NCBI RefSeq assembly: GCF_003243465.1
Contig: NZ_QFQZ01000017.1
Coordinates: 4,127 to 68,126, forward strand
DNA from: Caulobacter segnis
GTDB taxonomy: Bacteria; Pseudomonadota; Alphaproteobacteria; Caulobacterales; Caulobacteraceae
Reading direction: 5' to 3'
Length of the DNA: 64,000 nt
Positions 26,037 through 34,008 of the stretch are shown here, piece by piece. Positions within the stretch are counted from its first letter, which is position 1. Each line of letters opens with the position of its first letter. The notes under the pieces are model-generated. The model ran no database searches. It worked only from the letters and a program-made list of their open reading frames with translations, and had not been told where the DNA came from. Both the position numbers and the translations under genes were made by a program.

Positions 26037-27656
26037 ATGGCCGATCTCGACGCCGCCTGGACCCGTCTCGAAACCGCCGCCAAGGCCGCCGGGGAGAAGC
26101 GCATCGTCGACTTCTTCGACAGCGAGCCGGGGCGCCTGGAGACGCTGACCCTGGACGTCGCCGGCCTTCACCTGGACCTCTCCAAGCAGGCCTGGGACGA
26201 GGCGGGTCTCGAGGCCGCCCTGGACCTTGCCCACGCGGCCGACATCGAGGGCGCCCGCGCCCGGATGTTCGGCGGCGAGGCGATCAATTCGTCCGAAGGC
26301 CGCGCGGTGCTGCACACCGCTCTGCGCGCGCCGGCCGACGCCGACGTCAAGGCGCTGGGCCAGCCGGTCATGGCCGAGGTCGAGGCCGTCCGCCAGCGGA
26401 TGAAGGCCTTCGCCGAGGCCGTCCGTTCGGGCGCGTTCAAGGGCGCGACCGGCAAGCCGTTCAAGGCCATCCTGCACATCGGCATCGGCGGCAGCGACCT
26501 GGGTCCGCGTCTCCTGTGGGACGCCCTGCGCCCCGTGCGCCCCGAGATCGACCTGCGCTTCGTGGCGAATGTCGACGGCGCCGAGTTCGCCCTGACCACG
26601 GCCGACATGGATCCGGAAGAGACCCTGGTCATGGTGGTCTCCAAGACCTTCACGACCCAGGAGACCATGGCCAACGCTGGGGCGGCGCGGGCCTGGCTGG
26701 TGGCGGCGCTCGGCGAGCAGGGGGCGAACCAGCATCTGGCCGCCATCTCGACCGCGCTGGACAAGACCGCGGCCTTCGGCGTGCCGGACGAGCGGGTGTT
26801 CGGCTTCTGGGACTGGGTCGGCGGCCGCTATTCGCTGTGGTCGTCGGTCAGCCTGTCGGTCGCCGTCGCCGCCGGCGGGGACGCCTTCGAGGGCTTCCTG
26901 CGCGGCGGGGCGGCGATGGACCAGCACTTCCGCACGGCGCCGCTCGAGAAAAACGCGCCGGTCCTGGTGGCCCTGGCCCAGATCTTCAACCGCAACGGCC
27001 TGGACCGCCGGGCCCGCTCGGTCGTGCCGTACTCGCACCGCCTGCGCCGCCTCGCCGCGTTCCTGCAGCAGCTGGAGATGGAGAGCAACGGCAAGTCGGT
27101 CGGTCCCGACGGCAAGCCCGCCCAGCGCGGCACGGCCACCGTGGTGTTCGGCGACGAGGGCACCAATGTCCAGCACGCCTACTTCCAGTGCATGCACCAG
27201 GGGACCGACATCACCCCGATGGAGCTGATCGGCATCGCCAAGTCGGACGAGGGCCCGGCCGGCATGCACGAGAAGCTGCTGTCGAACCTGCTGGCCCAGG
27301 CCGAGGCCTTCATGGTCGGCCGGACCACCGAGGACGTCGTCGCCGAGCTGAAGGCCAAGGGCGTCTCGGACGCCGAGATCGCCACCCTGGCCCCGCAGCG
27401 CACCTTTGCCGGCAACCGGCCCTCGACCCTGGTGGTCCTGGATCGCCTGACGCCGGAGACCTTCGGCGCCCTGATCGCGCTCTACGAGCACAAGACCTTC
27501 GTCGAGGGCGTGATCTGGGGGATCAATTCCTTCGACCAGTGGGGCGTCGAGCTGGGCAAGGTGATGGCGGGCCGCATCCTGCCCGAGCTGGAGAGCGGCG
27601 CGGCGGGCCAGCACGATCCGTCGACCACGGCCCTGATCCAGCGCCTGAAGCGCTAG
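26037..27656 (+). CDS. pgi: Glucose-6-phosphate isomerase
   Basis: A 539-residue cytoplasmic isomerase between glucose-6-phosphate and fructose-6-phosphate. Motifs include LHIGIGGSDLGPRLLWDAL, VSKTFTTQETMANA, QQLEMESNGKSVG with the catalytic Glu, and NSFDQWGVELGKVMAGRI near the C-terminus with the catalytic Lys. The start at 26037 follows AAGGA; upstream ATG 25986 is in frame but adds a non-family extension. The next gene starts on the base after its stop codon. Confidence 0.97.
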   Translation: MADLDAAWTRLETAAKAAGEKRIVDFFDSEPGRLETLTLDVAGLHLDLSKQAWDEAGLEAALDLAHAADIEGARARMFGGEAINSSEGRAVLHTALRAPADADVKALGQPVMAEVEAVRQRMKAFAEAVRSGAFKGATGKPFKAILHIGIGGSDLGPRLLWDALRPVRPEIDLRFVANVDGAEFALTTADMDPEETLVMVVSKTFTTQETMANAGAARAWLVAALGEQGANQHLAAISTALDKTAAFGVPDERVFGFWDWVGGRYSLWSSVSLSVAVAAGGDAFEGFLRGGAAMDQHFRTAPLEKNAPVLVALAQIFNRNGLDRRARSVVPYSHRLRRLAAFLQQLEMESNGKSVGPDGKPAQRGTATVVFGDEGTNVQHAYFQCMHQGTDITPMELIGIAKSDEGPAGMHEKLLSNLLAQAEAFMVGRTTEDVVAELKAKGVSDAEIATLAPQRTFAGNRPSTLVVLDRLTPETFGALIALYEHKTFVEGVIWGINSFDQWGVELGKVMAGRILPELESGAAGQHDPSTTALIQRLKR

Positions 27657-28436
27657 ATGCGCGTCGCCGCCATCGCCGCATGCCTGCTGGTGACGGCGGG
27701 GGCGGCGCACGCGGAGTCGGTCACGGTCGACGGCCGCAAGGTCGCCTATCGCCAGTGGGGGCAGGGCGAGCGCGTGCTCGTTCTGCTCAGCGGCCTGGGC
27801 GACGGCGGCGAGACCTTCGCCAAGGTCGGGCCCAAGCTGGCCGCCCCGGGCTGGCGGGTGATCGCCTATGACCGGGCCGGCTATGGCGGGAGCGCCGACG
27901 TCGCGGGCCGCCATGACGCCGTGCGGGCCGAGGCCGAGCTGCGGGGCCTGCTCGCGGCCTTGGACATCCGCCAGCCCGTCGTCCTGCTGGGCCACTCGCT
28001 GGGCGGGGTCTATGCCTCGTACTTCGCGGCCCGTCATCCGGGCGAGGTCGCCGGCCTGGTGCTGGAGGAGACCCGGCCCACCGGCTTCACCGCCGCCTGC
28101 AAGGTCAAGCTTAAGCTGGGCTGCGAGATCCCGCCGCTGCTCAAATACGCCCTGCCCGCCGCCGGCCGCCAGGAGGTCGAGGTCATCGCCCTGACCGAGC
28201 AGCAGGAAGAGGCGGCCGGCGGTGGCCCGGTCCCGACCCTGATCCTGACCCGCCGCAACACCGGCCAGGGCGGCTTCGACGGGCTCTGGCTGGCCCAGCA
28301 GGCCAAGCTCGTCCAGCGCTGGCCGAACGCCCGGCTGGAGGCCGCGCCGCGGGGCGGCCACTACGTCCACAAGGACGCCCAGGACTGGTTCGTCGGCCAG
28401 GTGGCGGGTTTCCTGGCCGCGCCGCCGCCGCGCTAG
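27657..28436 (+). CDS. Secreted alpha/beta hydrolase
   Basis: A 259-residue alpha/beta-hydrolase with an N-terminal signal peptide (ends AHA-ES). The nucleophile elbow is GHSLGGVYAS and the catalytic His is probably in RGGHYVHKDAQDW at the C-terminus; the oxyanion strand is LVLLSGLGDGGE. Substrate unknown. It begins immediately after the pgi stop codon, so the two are cotranscribed, although an enzymatic link to glycolysis is not obvious. It overlaps the convergent receptor gene. Confidence 0.85.
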   Translation: MRVAAIAACLLVTAGAAHAESVTVDGRKVAYRQWGQGERVLVLLSGLGDGGETFAKVGPKLAAPGWRVIAYDRAGYGGSADVAGRHDAVRAEAELRGLLAALDIRQPVVLLGHSLGGVYASYFAARHPGEVAGLVLEETRPTGFTAACKVKLKLGCEIPPLLKYALPAAGRQEVEVIALTEQQEEAAGGGPVPTLILTRRNTGQGGFDGLWLAQQAKLVQRWPNARLEAAPRGGHYVHKDAQDWFVGQVAGFLAAPPPR

Positions 28437-30547
28437 AACGTCTTGCGCACCCGCAGATTGACCATGGTGCGCGGGTCGATCGTGCGGTCCTCGACGAAGG
28501 CGATCGCGCGGTCGCGGCCGCGATTGGCGAAGACCGTGCGGCGGATCGTGAAGTCGTCCCAGATCGTCACCTGGGCCCGGATCGCCAGGGTCGGCGTCGG
28601 CTTGTACTCGGCGAAGGCCTCGTAGTAGCGCGAGCCGCGCCAGACATTGGTCTGGTCGACGTCATAGACGCCCTGGCCCAGCAGCGGCAGCCAGGTGATC
28701 CCCCACTGGGTCTTCCACGAGACGATGTCCTGCTGGAAGCCGATATTGGCCTGGGTCGGCCGGACCTTGCTGATCCGCCGGCCAAGGCCCGTCGTCGGGT
28801 CGGTGACGTGGGTCTTGTTCCAGTCGTTCTTGAAGGTGAAGCGGCCGCCCTTGACGCCCAGCTTGTCGGTCGGGACCACGATGTTCAGGCTGAGGCGATC
28901 CAGCGTGCCGTCGCCGATATTGCCCACCGCCGACAGGCCGTCCGGCAGCGGCAGGCGGTCGATCACCCCGATGATCTCGTCGTGGCGATAGCCGATCGAC
29001 ACCACGCCCTGGCCCCAGAAGCGCCGCTCGTAGGTCACTTCCGAGATCCAGCGCTGCTCGGGCTTCAGCTCGACATTGCCGCCATAGACGGTCTCGTCGT
29101 CCAGGTCGGACGAGGCGGCGAAGTCGTTGAAGTTCAGCTGACCCAGCTCGCGCTCGAAGCGAACGCGCACCTGATTGTCGGCCATCGGCGTCCAGGTCGC
29201 CAGGAAGCGGGGCTTGGCGTAGAAGAAGCTCTTCTTGTTGTCGGCGTCGCCGCTCTGCTTGATCGTCGAGGTCTCCAGCCGCAGGCCGCCCTCGAGCGTC
29301 AGCTTCGGATTGACCCGCCAGGTCGCTTTGGAGAAGGCCTCGCCGCGCAGTTCCTCGACCTTGACCGAGGCGCTGGGCAGGGGCACGCCGACCCCGCCCA
29401 CGCTGTAGGCCTGGGTCACGTCCAGCATGTTGTAGGCGCCCTCGCCGCCGGCTTCCAGGGTCAGGGCCGACGAGACGTCGTGGCGCAGCAGGGCGCGGAA
29501 GATCGACTCGGAGCTGTCGCCGTCGGCCACGAACCGCTGCTGGTCCGAGGTCGTCCCGTTCAGCGTCTGGTCGCTGGTCTCGGCGTTGTCGAAGTTCTCG
29601 AACGAGTGGATCAGCCGCGTCTCCAGCGCCCATTTCGGCGCCAGCGGGCGGGTGTAGGTCAGGCCCAGCTCCCCAGAGTGGCTCTCCTCGGCGTAGGCGC
29701 TGCGGCGCAAGCTGGTCGGCGAGGTCAGCTCGCTCCATTCGTGCCAGTCGTTGCGGCCGAAGCGCCCCGTGGCCTCCAGCTTGCCGCCCGCCAGCGGCCC
29801 GGACCAGTTGCCCCGGATCGAGCGCCCGCCGCCCCAGCCGTCATTGCTGAACGCCTCGTCGCGGATCAGCTTGCCGGTCCCGTCGTGGCGCACGTTGCGG
29901 CCAGGCCCGTTGGAGTCGCTGGTGCCGATGCCGTCGCTGAGCGTCACGCCCCAGCTGCGATCGCCGTTGGTGGCCGTGAACTGGTAGCTGCCGCCATAGA
30001 CGTCGTGGCCGCCGTGGTCGAACAGCGCGGCGTTCCAGGTGGCGATCTGCTGGTGGCTGACGCCCTTCTTCAGCACCACGTTGACGACCACCGAATAGCC
30101 CTGCATGTCGACGCCGGGCGCCCCGCCGCGGATCAGCTCGATCCGCTCGACCCGGTTGGCCGGCGTGCGGTTCAGCACGTTCGAGCCGGTGTCGTTCTTC
30201 GAGGCCGGCCGATTGCCGTTGATCAGCACGTTGCCGACCGCGCCCTCGAAGCCGCGCGTACCCGACCCGTCCTGGATCGTGAAGCCCGGCACGCGGTTGA
30301 CCATGTCCTGCGCCGTGTTCGGACGATTGGCGGCGAAGAAGTCCGGGGTGAAGACCAGGACGCCCTTCTGGGTCGCGTCGTCCATCGGCGCCTGGGAGGT
30401 GGGGCCCGTCGGGACCGGCGCCACGGCGGCGGCCTGGTCGCCCGGCTTGCCCGTTTCGCTTGTCAGGGGCGTTTCGGCCGCCTGGACCGAACCGCCGATG
30501 GCGAGCAATACGGTGGCGGCGGTCGCCAGAAGCGCGGTCTTCGTCAT
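28433..30547 (-). CDS. TonB-dependent receptor
   Basis: A 704-residue outer membrane receptor. Signal peptide ends VQA-AE; the plug (about 60-185) includes NRVPGFTIQDGSGTRGFEGAVGNVLINGNRPASK and VERIELIRGGAPGVDMQG. The barrel ends LRVRKTF with C-terminal Phe. The LINGNRPASK plug is of a kind found in receptors of unknown substrate abundant in sphingomonads and Caulobacter. ATG at 30547 is chosen over the adjacent TTG. GAGGGG lies upstream. No iron or zinc box is evident in its promoter region, which instead carries a DnaA box. Confidence 0.92.
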   Translation of the reverse strand: MTKTALLATAATVLLAIGGSVQAAETPLTSETGKPGDQAAAVAPVPTGPTSQAPMDDATQKGVLVFTPDFFAANRPNTAQDMVNRVPGFTIQDGSGTRGFEGAVGNVLINGNRPASKNDTGSNVLNRTPANRVERIELIRGGAPGVDMQGYSVVVNVVLKKGVSHQQIATWNAALFDHGGHDVYGGSYQFTATNGDRSWGVTLSDGIGTSDSNGPGRNVRHDGTGKLIRDEAFSNDGWGGGRSIRGNWSGPLAGGKLEATGRFGRNDWHEWSELTSPTSLRRSAYAEESHSGELGLTYTRPLAPKWALETRLIHSFENFDNAETSDQTLNGTTSDQQRFVADGDSSESIFRALLRHDVSSALTLEAGGEGAYNMLDVTQAYSVGGVGVPLPSASVKVEELRGEAFSKATWRVNPKLTLEGGLRLETSTIKQSGDADNKKSFFYAKPRFLATWTPMADNQVRVRFERELGQLNFNDFAASSDLDDETVYGGNVELKPEQRWISEVTYERRFWGQGVVSIGYRHDEIIGVIDRLPLPDGLSAVGNIGDGTLDRLSLNIVVPTDKLGVKGGRFTFKNDWNKTHVTDPTTGLGRRISKVRPTQANIGFQQDIVSWKTQWGITWLPLLGQGVYDVDQTNVWRGSRYYEAFAEYKPTPTLAIRAQVTIWDDFTIRRTVFANRGRDRAIAFVEDRTIDPRTMVNLRVRKTF

Positions 30548-30669
30548 CAACTTTCCCCTCAGCGAGGAGATCTGTGACCGCCGGGTCCGTTCATCTCAAG
30601 TTACAAGCCGGAAAGGTGGATTACTTCTCTGAAAGATTACAGGATCGTCATGTTTATACACGGCGGCTC

Positions 30670-30678
30670 TGTGGATAA
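30670..30678 (-). promoter_or_regulatory. Consensus DnaA box
   Basis: TTATCCACA on the minus strand is the perfect nine-base DnaA box. It lies about 120 bp before the receptor start and 55 bp beyond the end of the small gene at 30733, inside a 185-bp intergenic region. A single box does not suggest an origin; it could couple the receptor promoter to the replication cycle. A chance match is possible. Confidence 0.4.
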
Positions 30679-30732
30679 GTCTCGTCGCGCCGGCCGAAAC
30701 TCTTAAGACTTCGTGTATAGGCGCCGCCGGGG

Positions 30733-30948
30733 TCAGCCCTCGTTGGCGGGCGGGGCGTGAGGCTCGGGGATCGGCGGTGTCTCGTCCAGCCGCGCCCTCA
30801 GCATCCGCAGATACTCGTACTCCTTTCGGCGCTGCAGCTCCTGGGCGACCCGCATCCGCTCGGCGCGGATGGCGTCGACCGAGCTGTCGGCGTTGACAAC
30901 GCCGATCTGGGGCGAGGTCGGCGAGGCCGGGGGTCTGTGCTTGGACAT
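30733..30948 (-). CDS. Small 71-residue hypothetical protein
   Basis: A charged, probably helical protein with an Arg/Glu-rich centre (IRAERMRVAQELQRRKEYEY) and Pro-rich ends. AGGAA precedes the ATG. Codon choice is GC3-rich like its neighbours, and the amphipathic centre suggests a short coiled coil. It has no signal peptide or named family that I recognise. It may share a transcript with the receptor downstream on the same strand, but 185 bp separate them. Confidence 0.6.
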   Translation of the reverse strand: MSKHRPPASPTSPQIGVVNADSSVDAIRAERMRVAQELQRRKEYEYLRMLRARLDETPPIPEPHAPPANEG

Positions 30949-31162
30949 CGAAGGTTCCTGTCTCCATCGGTTTTGGACATGCGGCGACGGTCTTCCGCCG
31001 GAAAGGCCGGCGGGCTGGGGAGGCGGCGGAGCTCCGGGGCGCGCCCGGATGGATGTTGGAGTTACCGTTTCGACGAGACCCGGATGCTCCGCGCGATCGT
31101 TTGGACGAAAGCCCTCGGCGCGCGGGGTTTTAACCCGCTACCGAAAGAGGCCTCCGGCGGGC

Positions 31163-31269
31163 GGGAGGGAAAGCGACCCTCCCGGACCGCGCGGGCGATT
31201 TCAGCCCGCGCCTGGCGCGGTCCCCAGGGCCCTTCCGATCTGAGTAATCAGATCGGATAAAAGGGCTCT
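31163..31269. repeat. Run of consecutive hairpins
   Basis: Three perfect or near-perfect inverted repeats follow each other. GGGAGGG (31163-31169) pairs with CCCTCCC (31177-31183). GGACCGCG (31184-31191) pairs with CGCGGTCC (31216-31223) and encloses an inner GCGGGC/GCCCGC pair. TCCGATCTGA (31234-31243) pairs with TCAGATCGGA (31248-31257) across a GTAA tetraloop, with an outer stem from AGGGCCCTT (31227-31235) to AAGGGCTCT (31261-31269). No gene overlaps it. It may be an RNA or a repeat remnant. Confidence 0.55.
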
Positions 31270-31574
31270 GCCCAAAAGACTCCGCGTCGCGAGCATGGCC
31301 CCCGGCCCGACCGCCGGACGGCGCCGCCCCGTCTGGAGCTGTCGCCCTTCCGCCGGCCCGCCGGGCCCCGCGACGCCGAGCCGGACCGCATCCCGCTCGA
31401 CCACCCCCGCCGCCCGTTCGGTCGCCAGCTGGACGGCCTCCCCCGCGACGGGGCGAGGACCAGTATGGGCATGGGTCTGGAGGGGGAGGAAAGATTGAGC
31501 TGTAAAAATGAGAAGTCATTGATTGGGTTGGATTCGATTCCGGATACGCGGCTGCGTAGAGGGTGTTTTGAGCG

Positions 31575-31699
31575 CCTTCTCCCCTTGCGGGAGAAGGTGT
31601 CGGCGAAGCCGACGGATGAGGGGTCGATAAACGGCGCCGCTCGCGAAACCCCTCACCCGACCCGCTGCGCGGCCACCCTCTCCCGCAAGGGGAGAGGGA
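31575..31699. repeat. REP-like inverted repeat, copy A
   Basis: Outer arms CCTTCTCCCCTTGCGGGAGA and its inverted form CTCTCCCGCAAGGGGAGAG bracket a core containing GACGGATGAGGGGTCGATAA and CCCCTCACCCGACCC. Each arm is also a small hairpin around TTGC. It is 70 bp before the DoxX-like gene. Two more copies follow within 1.2 kb, so it is a dispersed palindromic repeat. Confidence 0.9.
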
Positions 31700-31769
31700 T
31701 TTTCTCCCGCCCCCCTGTCGGCCCGCGCCCGCCTCATCCGTCCTCGCTCCAACAGAGGGGACCACGCAC

Positions 31770-32198
31770 ATGCGCGAGAAGATCACGACCTGGGCCGGGT
31801 GGATGCTGTCGGGGGCGTTTTCCCTGTTCATCGCCGGCGCCTCGGTCGCGCCGAAGCTGCTGCATCTGCCGGCGGCCACCCAGACCCTGGAAAAGCTGGG
31901 CTGGAACCCGCGCCACACCCTGATGATCGGGATCATCGAGGCCACGTGCCTGGTGCTCTACCTGATCCCGCGCACCCGCCTCCTGGGCGCGGTGCTGTTC
32001 ACGGGCCTCCTGGGCGGGGCCATGGCCACCCAGATCCGCGCCGGGAGCCCGCTGTTCAGCCACGTACTGTTCAGCCTCTATCTGGGCCTCTTCCTGTGGG
32101 GCGGCCTCTGGCTGCGCGACCCGACGCTGCGGGCGGTATTTCCGTTTAGCCCCCCTTCTCCCCTTGCGGGAGAAGGTGTCCGCGAAGCGGACGGATGA
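31770..32198 (+). CDS. DoxX-like small membrane protein
   Basis: A 142-residue protein with four hydrophobic segments (about 9-28, 48-68, 71-88, 95-115), matching the DoxX-like family: WMLSGAFSLFIAGASVAPKLLHLP, then MIGIIEATCLVLYLIPRT. AGAGGGG precedes the ATG. The last 16 residues (SPPSPLAGEGVREADG) are encoded entirely by the left arm of REP-like copy B, so the natural stop has been replaced by one supplied by the repeat. Function of such proteins is poorly known; some relate to quinone or redox metabolism. Confidence 0.8.
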   Translation: MREKITTWAGWMLSGAFSLFIAGASVAPKLLHLPAATQTLEKLGWNPRHTLMIGIIEATCLVLYLIPRTRLLGAVLFTGLLGGAMATQIRAGSPLFSHVLFSLYLGLFLWGGLWLRDPTLRAVFPFSPPSPLAGEGVREADG

Positions 32199-32277
32199 GG
32201 GGTCGATAAACGGCGCCGCCCGCGCAACCCCTCACCCGGCCCTGACGGGCCACCCTCTCCCGCAAGGGGAGAGGGGG
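32153..32277. repeat. REP-like inverted repeat, copy B
   Basis: Same structure as copy A, with a CGCGAAGCGG core variant and right arm CTCTCCCGCAAGGGGAGAGG. Its left part writes the C-terminus and stop codon of the DoxX-like gene. Its right end is directly followed by the TTGCTT -35-like hexamer of the DUF559 gene. Confidence 0.9.
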
Positions 32278-32308
32278 TTGCTTTGTTCTACATGTTCCCG
32301 TTATGTTC
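32278..32308 (+). promoter_or_regulatory. LexA (SOS) box and promoter of the DUF559 gene
   Basis: GTTC (32294-32297), seven bases, GTTC (32305-32308) is the exact LexA operator of alphaproteobacteria. A promoter fits around it: TTGCTT at 32278-32283 and TATGTT at 32302-32307, 18 bases apart, so LexA would cover the -10. Transcription would begin about 32313-32314, on the ATG itself, making a leaderless message; no ribosome-binding site is present, which agrees. A third GTTC stands at 32285-32288. Confidence 0.75.
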
Positions 32309-32313
32309 TATTC

Positions 32314-32721
32314 ATGGTTGATCGCCCGCGCCAACTCGCCTTCGCTCGTCGGCTGCGCCGCGAGCCGCCGGCGACCGAGCGTCTGCTTTGGCGGCTGCTG
32401 CGTGACCGCCGGCTCGAGGGTCTGAAGTTTCGACGGCAGGTCCCGATCGGCCGCTATGTCGTGGACTTCGTCTGCCTGCGTCATCGCCTGGTCATCGAGG
32501 CGGACGGCCCCCACCACCAGGACTCGCCGACCGACCCGATCCGCGACGCCTGGCTGAGCGGGCAGGGCTTTCGTGTGCTGAGGTTCGCCAACGGCCAGAT
32601 CCAGGGCTATCCGGACCGCGTGTTGGGCCTGATCCTGGAGGCTGTCGCCGCGCCGCTGACGCCTCCTTCTCCCCTTGCGGGAGAAGGTGTCGCCCCGGAC
32701 CTGATCCGGGGCGACGGATGA
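32314..32721 (+). CDS. DUF559 endonuclease-like protein
   Basis: A 135-residue protein of DUF559, a PD-(D/E)xK-like family related to Vsr (very short patch repair) nucleases. FARRLRREPPATERLLWRLL, LKFRRQVPIGRYVVDFVCL and LVIEADGPHH give the expected Glu, Asp and E-x-D positions. A canonical LexA box covers the promoter, implying induction on DNA damage. The last 20 or so residues (TPPSPLAGEGVAPDLIRGDG) come from REP-like copy C, so the C-terminus is repeat-derived. The gene sits between two repeats and just before a low-GC cassette. Activity is not established for most members. Confidence 0.82.
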   Translation: MVDRPRQLAFARRLRREPPATERLLWRLLRDRRLEGLKFRRQVPIGRYVVDFVCLRHRLVIEADGPHHQDSPTDPIRDAWLSGQGFRVLRFANGQIQGYPDRVLGLILEAVAAPLTPPSPLAGEGVAPDLIRGDG

Positions 32722-32835
32722 GGGGTCGATAAACCCATCCGCCGCCGCCCGACCTGTCCGCCATCGCGGCGCCGCCCGTGCGACCCCTCGCCCGACCCAC
32801 TGCGTGGGCCACCCTCTCCCGCAAGGGGAGAGGGG
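32664..32835. repeat. REP-like inverted repeat, copy C (enlarged)
   Basis: Left arm as in copies A and B, then a core expanded by about 45 bases that contains a short internal palindrome (CCCCGGAC, CTGATC, CGGGG) and GACGGATGAGGGGTCGATAA. The right arm ends near 32835. The phrase GACGGATGAGGGGTCGATA recurs immediately afterwards (32839-32858), so a partial second unit is attached. Confidence 0.85.
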
Positions 32836-33135
32836 AACTGACGGATGAGGGGTCGATAGCCCCATCCGCAACCGCCCCTGCCACCCCCGACCGCCCCAGG
32901 TCGGGCCAAGCCTTACATCTCTTGGAGGCTGCAGCGTGCTGGGCGGGCCGGGTTGGTCAAGGACCGGCCTCCGGCCGGCCGCGCAGCGGCGGCGCTCTGC
33001 GCCGTCCTTGAGCAACCCGGCCCGCCCAGCGATCGTCTCGCCGTGAGATGTAAAGGGGGGGGGGAGCTTTCGTGAGGCCGAAAACGCGATAGAGTTCGAG
33101 TTGAAATGCTCGGGAAGGTGGTTTTCGGAGGGGTT
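32722..33135. other. 414-bp repeat-rich intergenic region
   Basis: No gene seen. It contains the right part of REP-like copy C with a partial extra unit, a large inverted-repeat element (32913-33053), a ten-base G run (33055-33064), and the leader of the methyltransferase-like gene with GGAGGGG before 33136. Confidence 0.75.
32913..33053. repeat. 141-bp inverted-repeat element
   Basis: The outer ends TTACATCTC (32913-32921) and GAGATGTAA (33045-33053) are exact inverted copies. Inside them a 27-base arm (32938-32964) pairs with 33004-33030 with one mismatch. The loop of 39 bases has its own GC hairpins. It has no coding frame. It could be a small non-autonomous mobile element, or a strong structured RNA or DNA. 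It directly precedes the low-GC cassette. Confidence 0.8.
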
Positions 33136-34008
33136 ATGACTATCTTTGAGCTCGTGAAGTTGACTCTTGATGAACTCTACCAAGATGCTGTCACGGAGCA
33201 CGGGACTGAGGTCGATCAGGTAATCACTGAGTGTCTTGGCTATTTAAGTGACTCTTATAAGGACTTGACGAGTGACGAGCGCGAGCCGGTCAACTACGGC
33301 GATCCTGCTGTCCGATTTGCATATGTTTTTAGGTACGTTGCGGCGCATGGCGACTATATCGTTCAGCTTCTGAAGGCTTTCAGAGCTGAAATGGGAGGCG
33401 CTATATTCTCGGAGCCCACTGTTCGTGTGACGTGCATAGGTGGTGGTCCAGGAAGTGATGTAATTGCTGTTCTGAAATATCTCAGTGATATGGGAAAGCA
33501 TGAGAAAGCCCAGAAGTTGATTTGCTATCTCTTGGATGGCGAGCAGGGGTGGGCTGACGCTTGGACTGAGTTTGATGAAAAAATTCAAACTGATGTGAAG
33601 GTAAGTCCCGTTTTCCAGAAGTTAGACGTCTCGGATTCTGGATCTTGGAAGTCACAGAAGAAATTTCTGCAATCTGATATTTTCACAATGAGTTATTTTG
33701 TCTCCGAGGTGATGTCGCAGGACGCTGAAGGTGATGTAAGTGATTTTTGGATGAAGCTATTCGAAGGTGCCAAGCCTGGCGCGCTATTCTTCTATATCGA
33801 CAATGGTGCCAAGCCATTCAATGAATATATTGATGGGCTTGCGGGCGCGGCGGGGCTGGAAACTGTGTTCTCGATAGATAATAAGCGCTTTACGCCAAGT
33901 TATTCTGAGCAGGCTTCGGAATTGGCAGAGTACCGGAAGAAATTCGACGGGTTGAATCCGAAAATACAAGCTTATCTAAGTTGTAGGGTTTTCCGGAAGC
34001 CGTCATGA
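33136..34008 (+). CDS. SAM-dependent methyltransferase-like protein
   Basis: A 290-residue protein with a Rossmann-like methyltransferase core. Motif I is TCIGGGPGSDVIAVLKYL (Gly-rich loop at 102-108), an acidic motif II candidate is CYLLDGEQGW, and later strands are FTMSYFVSEVM and ALFFYIDNG. The target is unknown. Base composition is far lower in GC than all flanking genes, with many A/T-ending codons, a sign of transfer. ATG 33136 follows GGAGGGG; an ATG at 33106 is in frame. It overlaps the AlkB gene by four bases (ATGA), so the two proteins are made together. Confidence 0.72.
   Translation: MTIFELVKLTLDELYQDAVTEHGTEVDQVITECLGYLSDSYKDLTSDEREPVNYGDPAVRFAYVFRYVAAHGDYIVQLLKAFRAEMGGAIFSEPTVRVTCIGGGPGSDVIAVLKYLSDMGKHEKAQKLICYLLDGEQGWADAWTEFDEKIQTDVKVSPVFQKLDVSDSGSWKSQKKFLQSDIFTMSYFVSEVMSQDAEGDVSDFWMKLFEGAKPGALFFYIDNGAKPFNEYIDGLAGAAGLETVFSIDNKRFTPSYSEQASELAEYRKKFDGLNPKIQAYLSCRVFRKPS

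Larger units (their letters stand above)
30949..31769. other. 820-bp gene-poor region rich in hairpins
   Basis: No convincing gene. A 67-codon frame at 31295 and frames around 31465 are open but lack ribosome-binding sites, and the latter runs into a repeat. The region holds a chain of hairpins (31163-31269) and the first REP-like repeat copy (31575-31699). A short AT-rich stretch at 31495-31545 stands out against its surroundings. It may be a decayed gene plus repeats. Confidence 0.6.

Noticed and set aside
31295..31498. 67-codon frame MAPGPTAGRRRPVW
   Set aside because: Low-complexity Pro/Ser/Arg composition and no ribosome-binding site; probably fortuitous or a decayed gene.
31465..31923. 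152-codon frame across REP copy A and the DoxX-like gene start
   Set aside because: Most of it is the repeat read through and the DoxX-like gene in another frame.
31575..32858. CRISPR-like array from repeated units
   Set aside because: The units are inverted, about 0.5 kb apart and lie at gene ends; there are no uniform spacers or cas genes.
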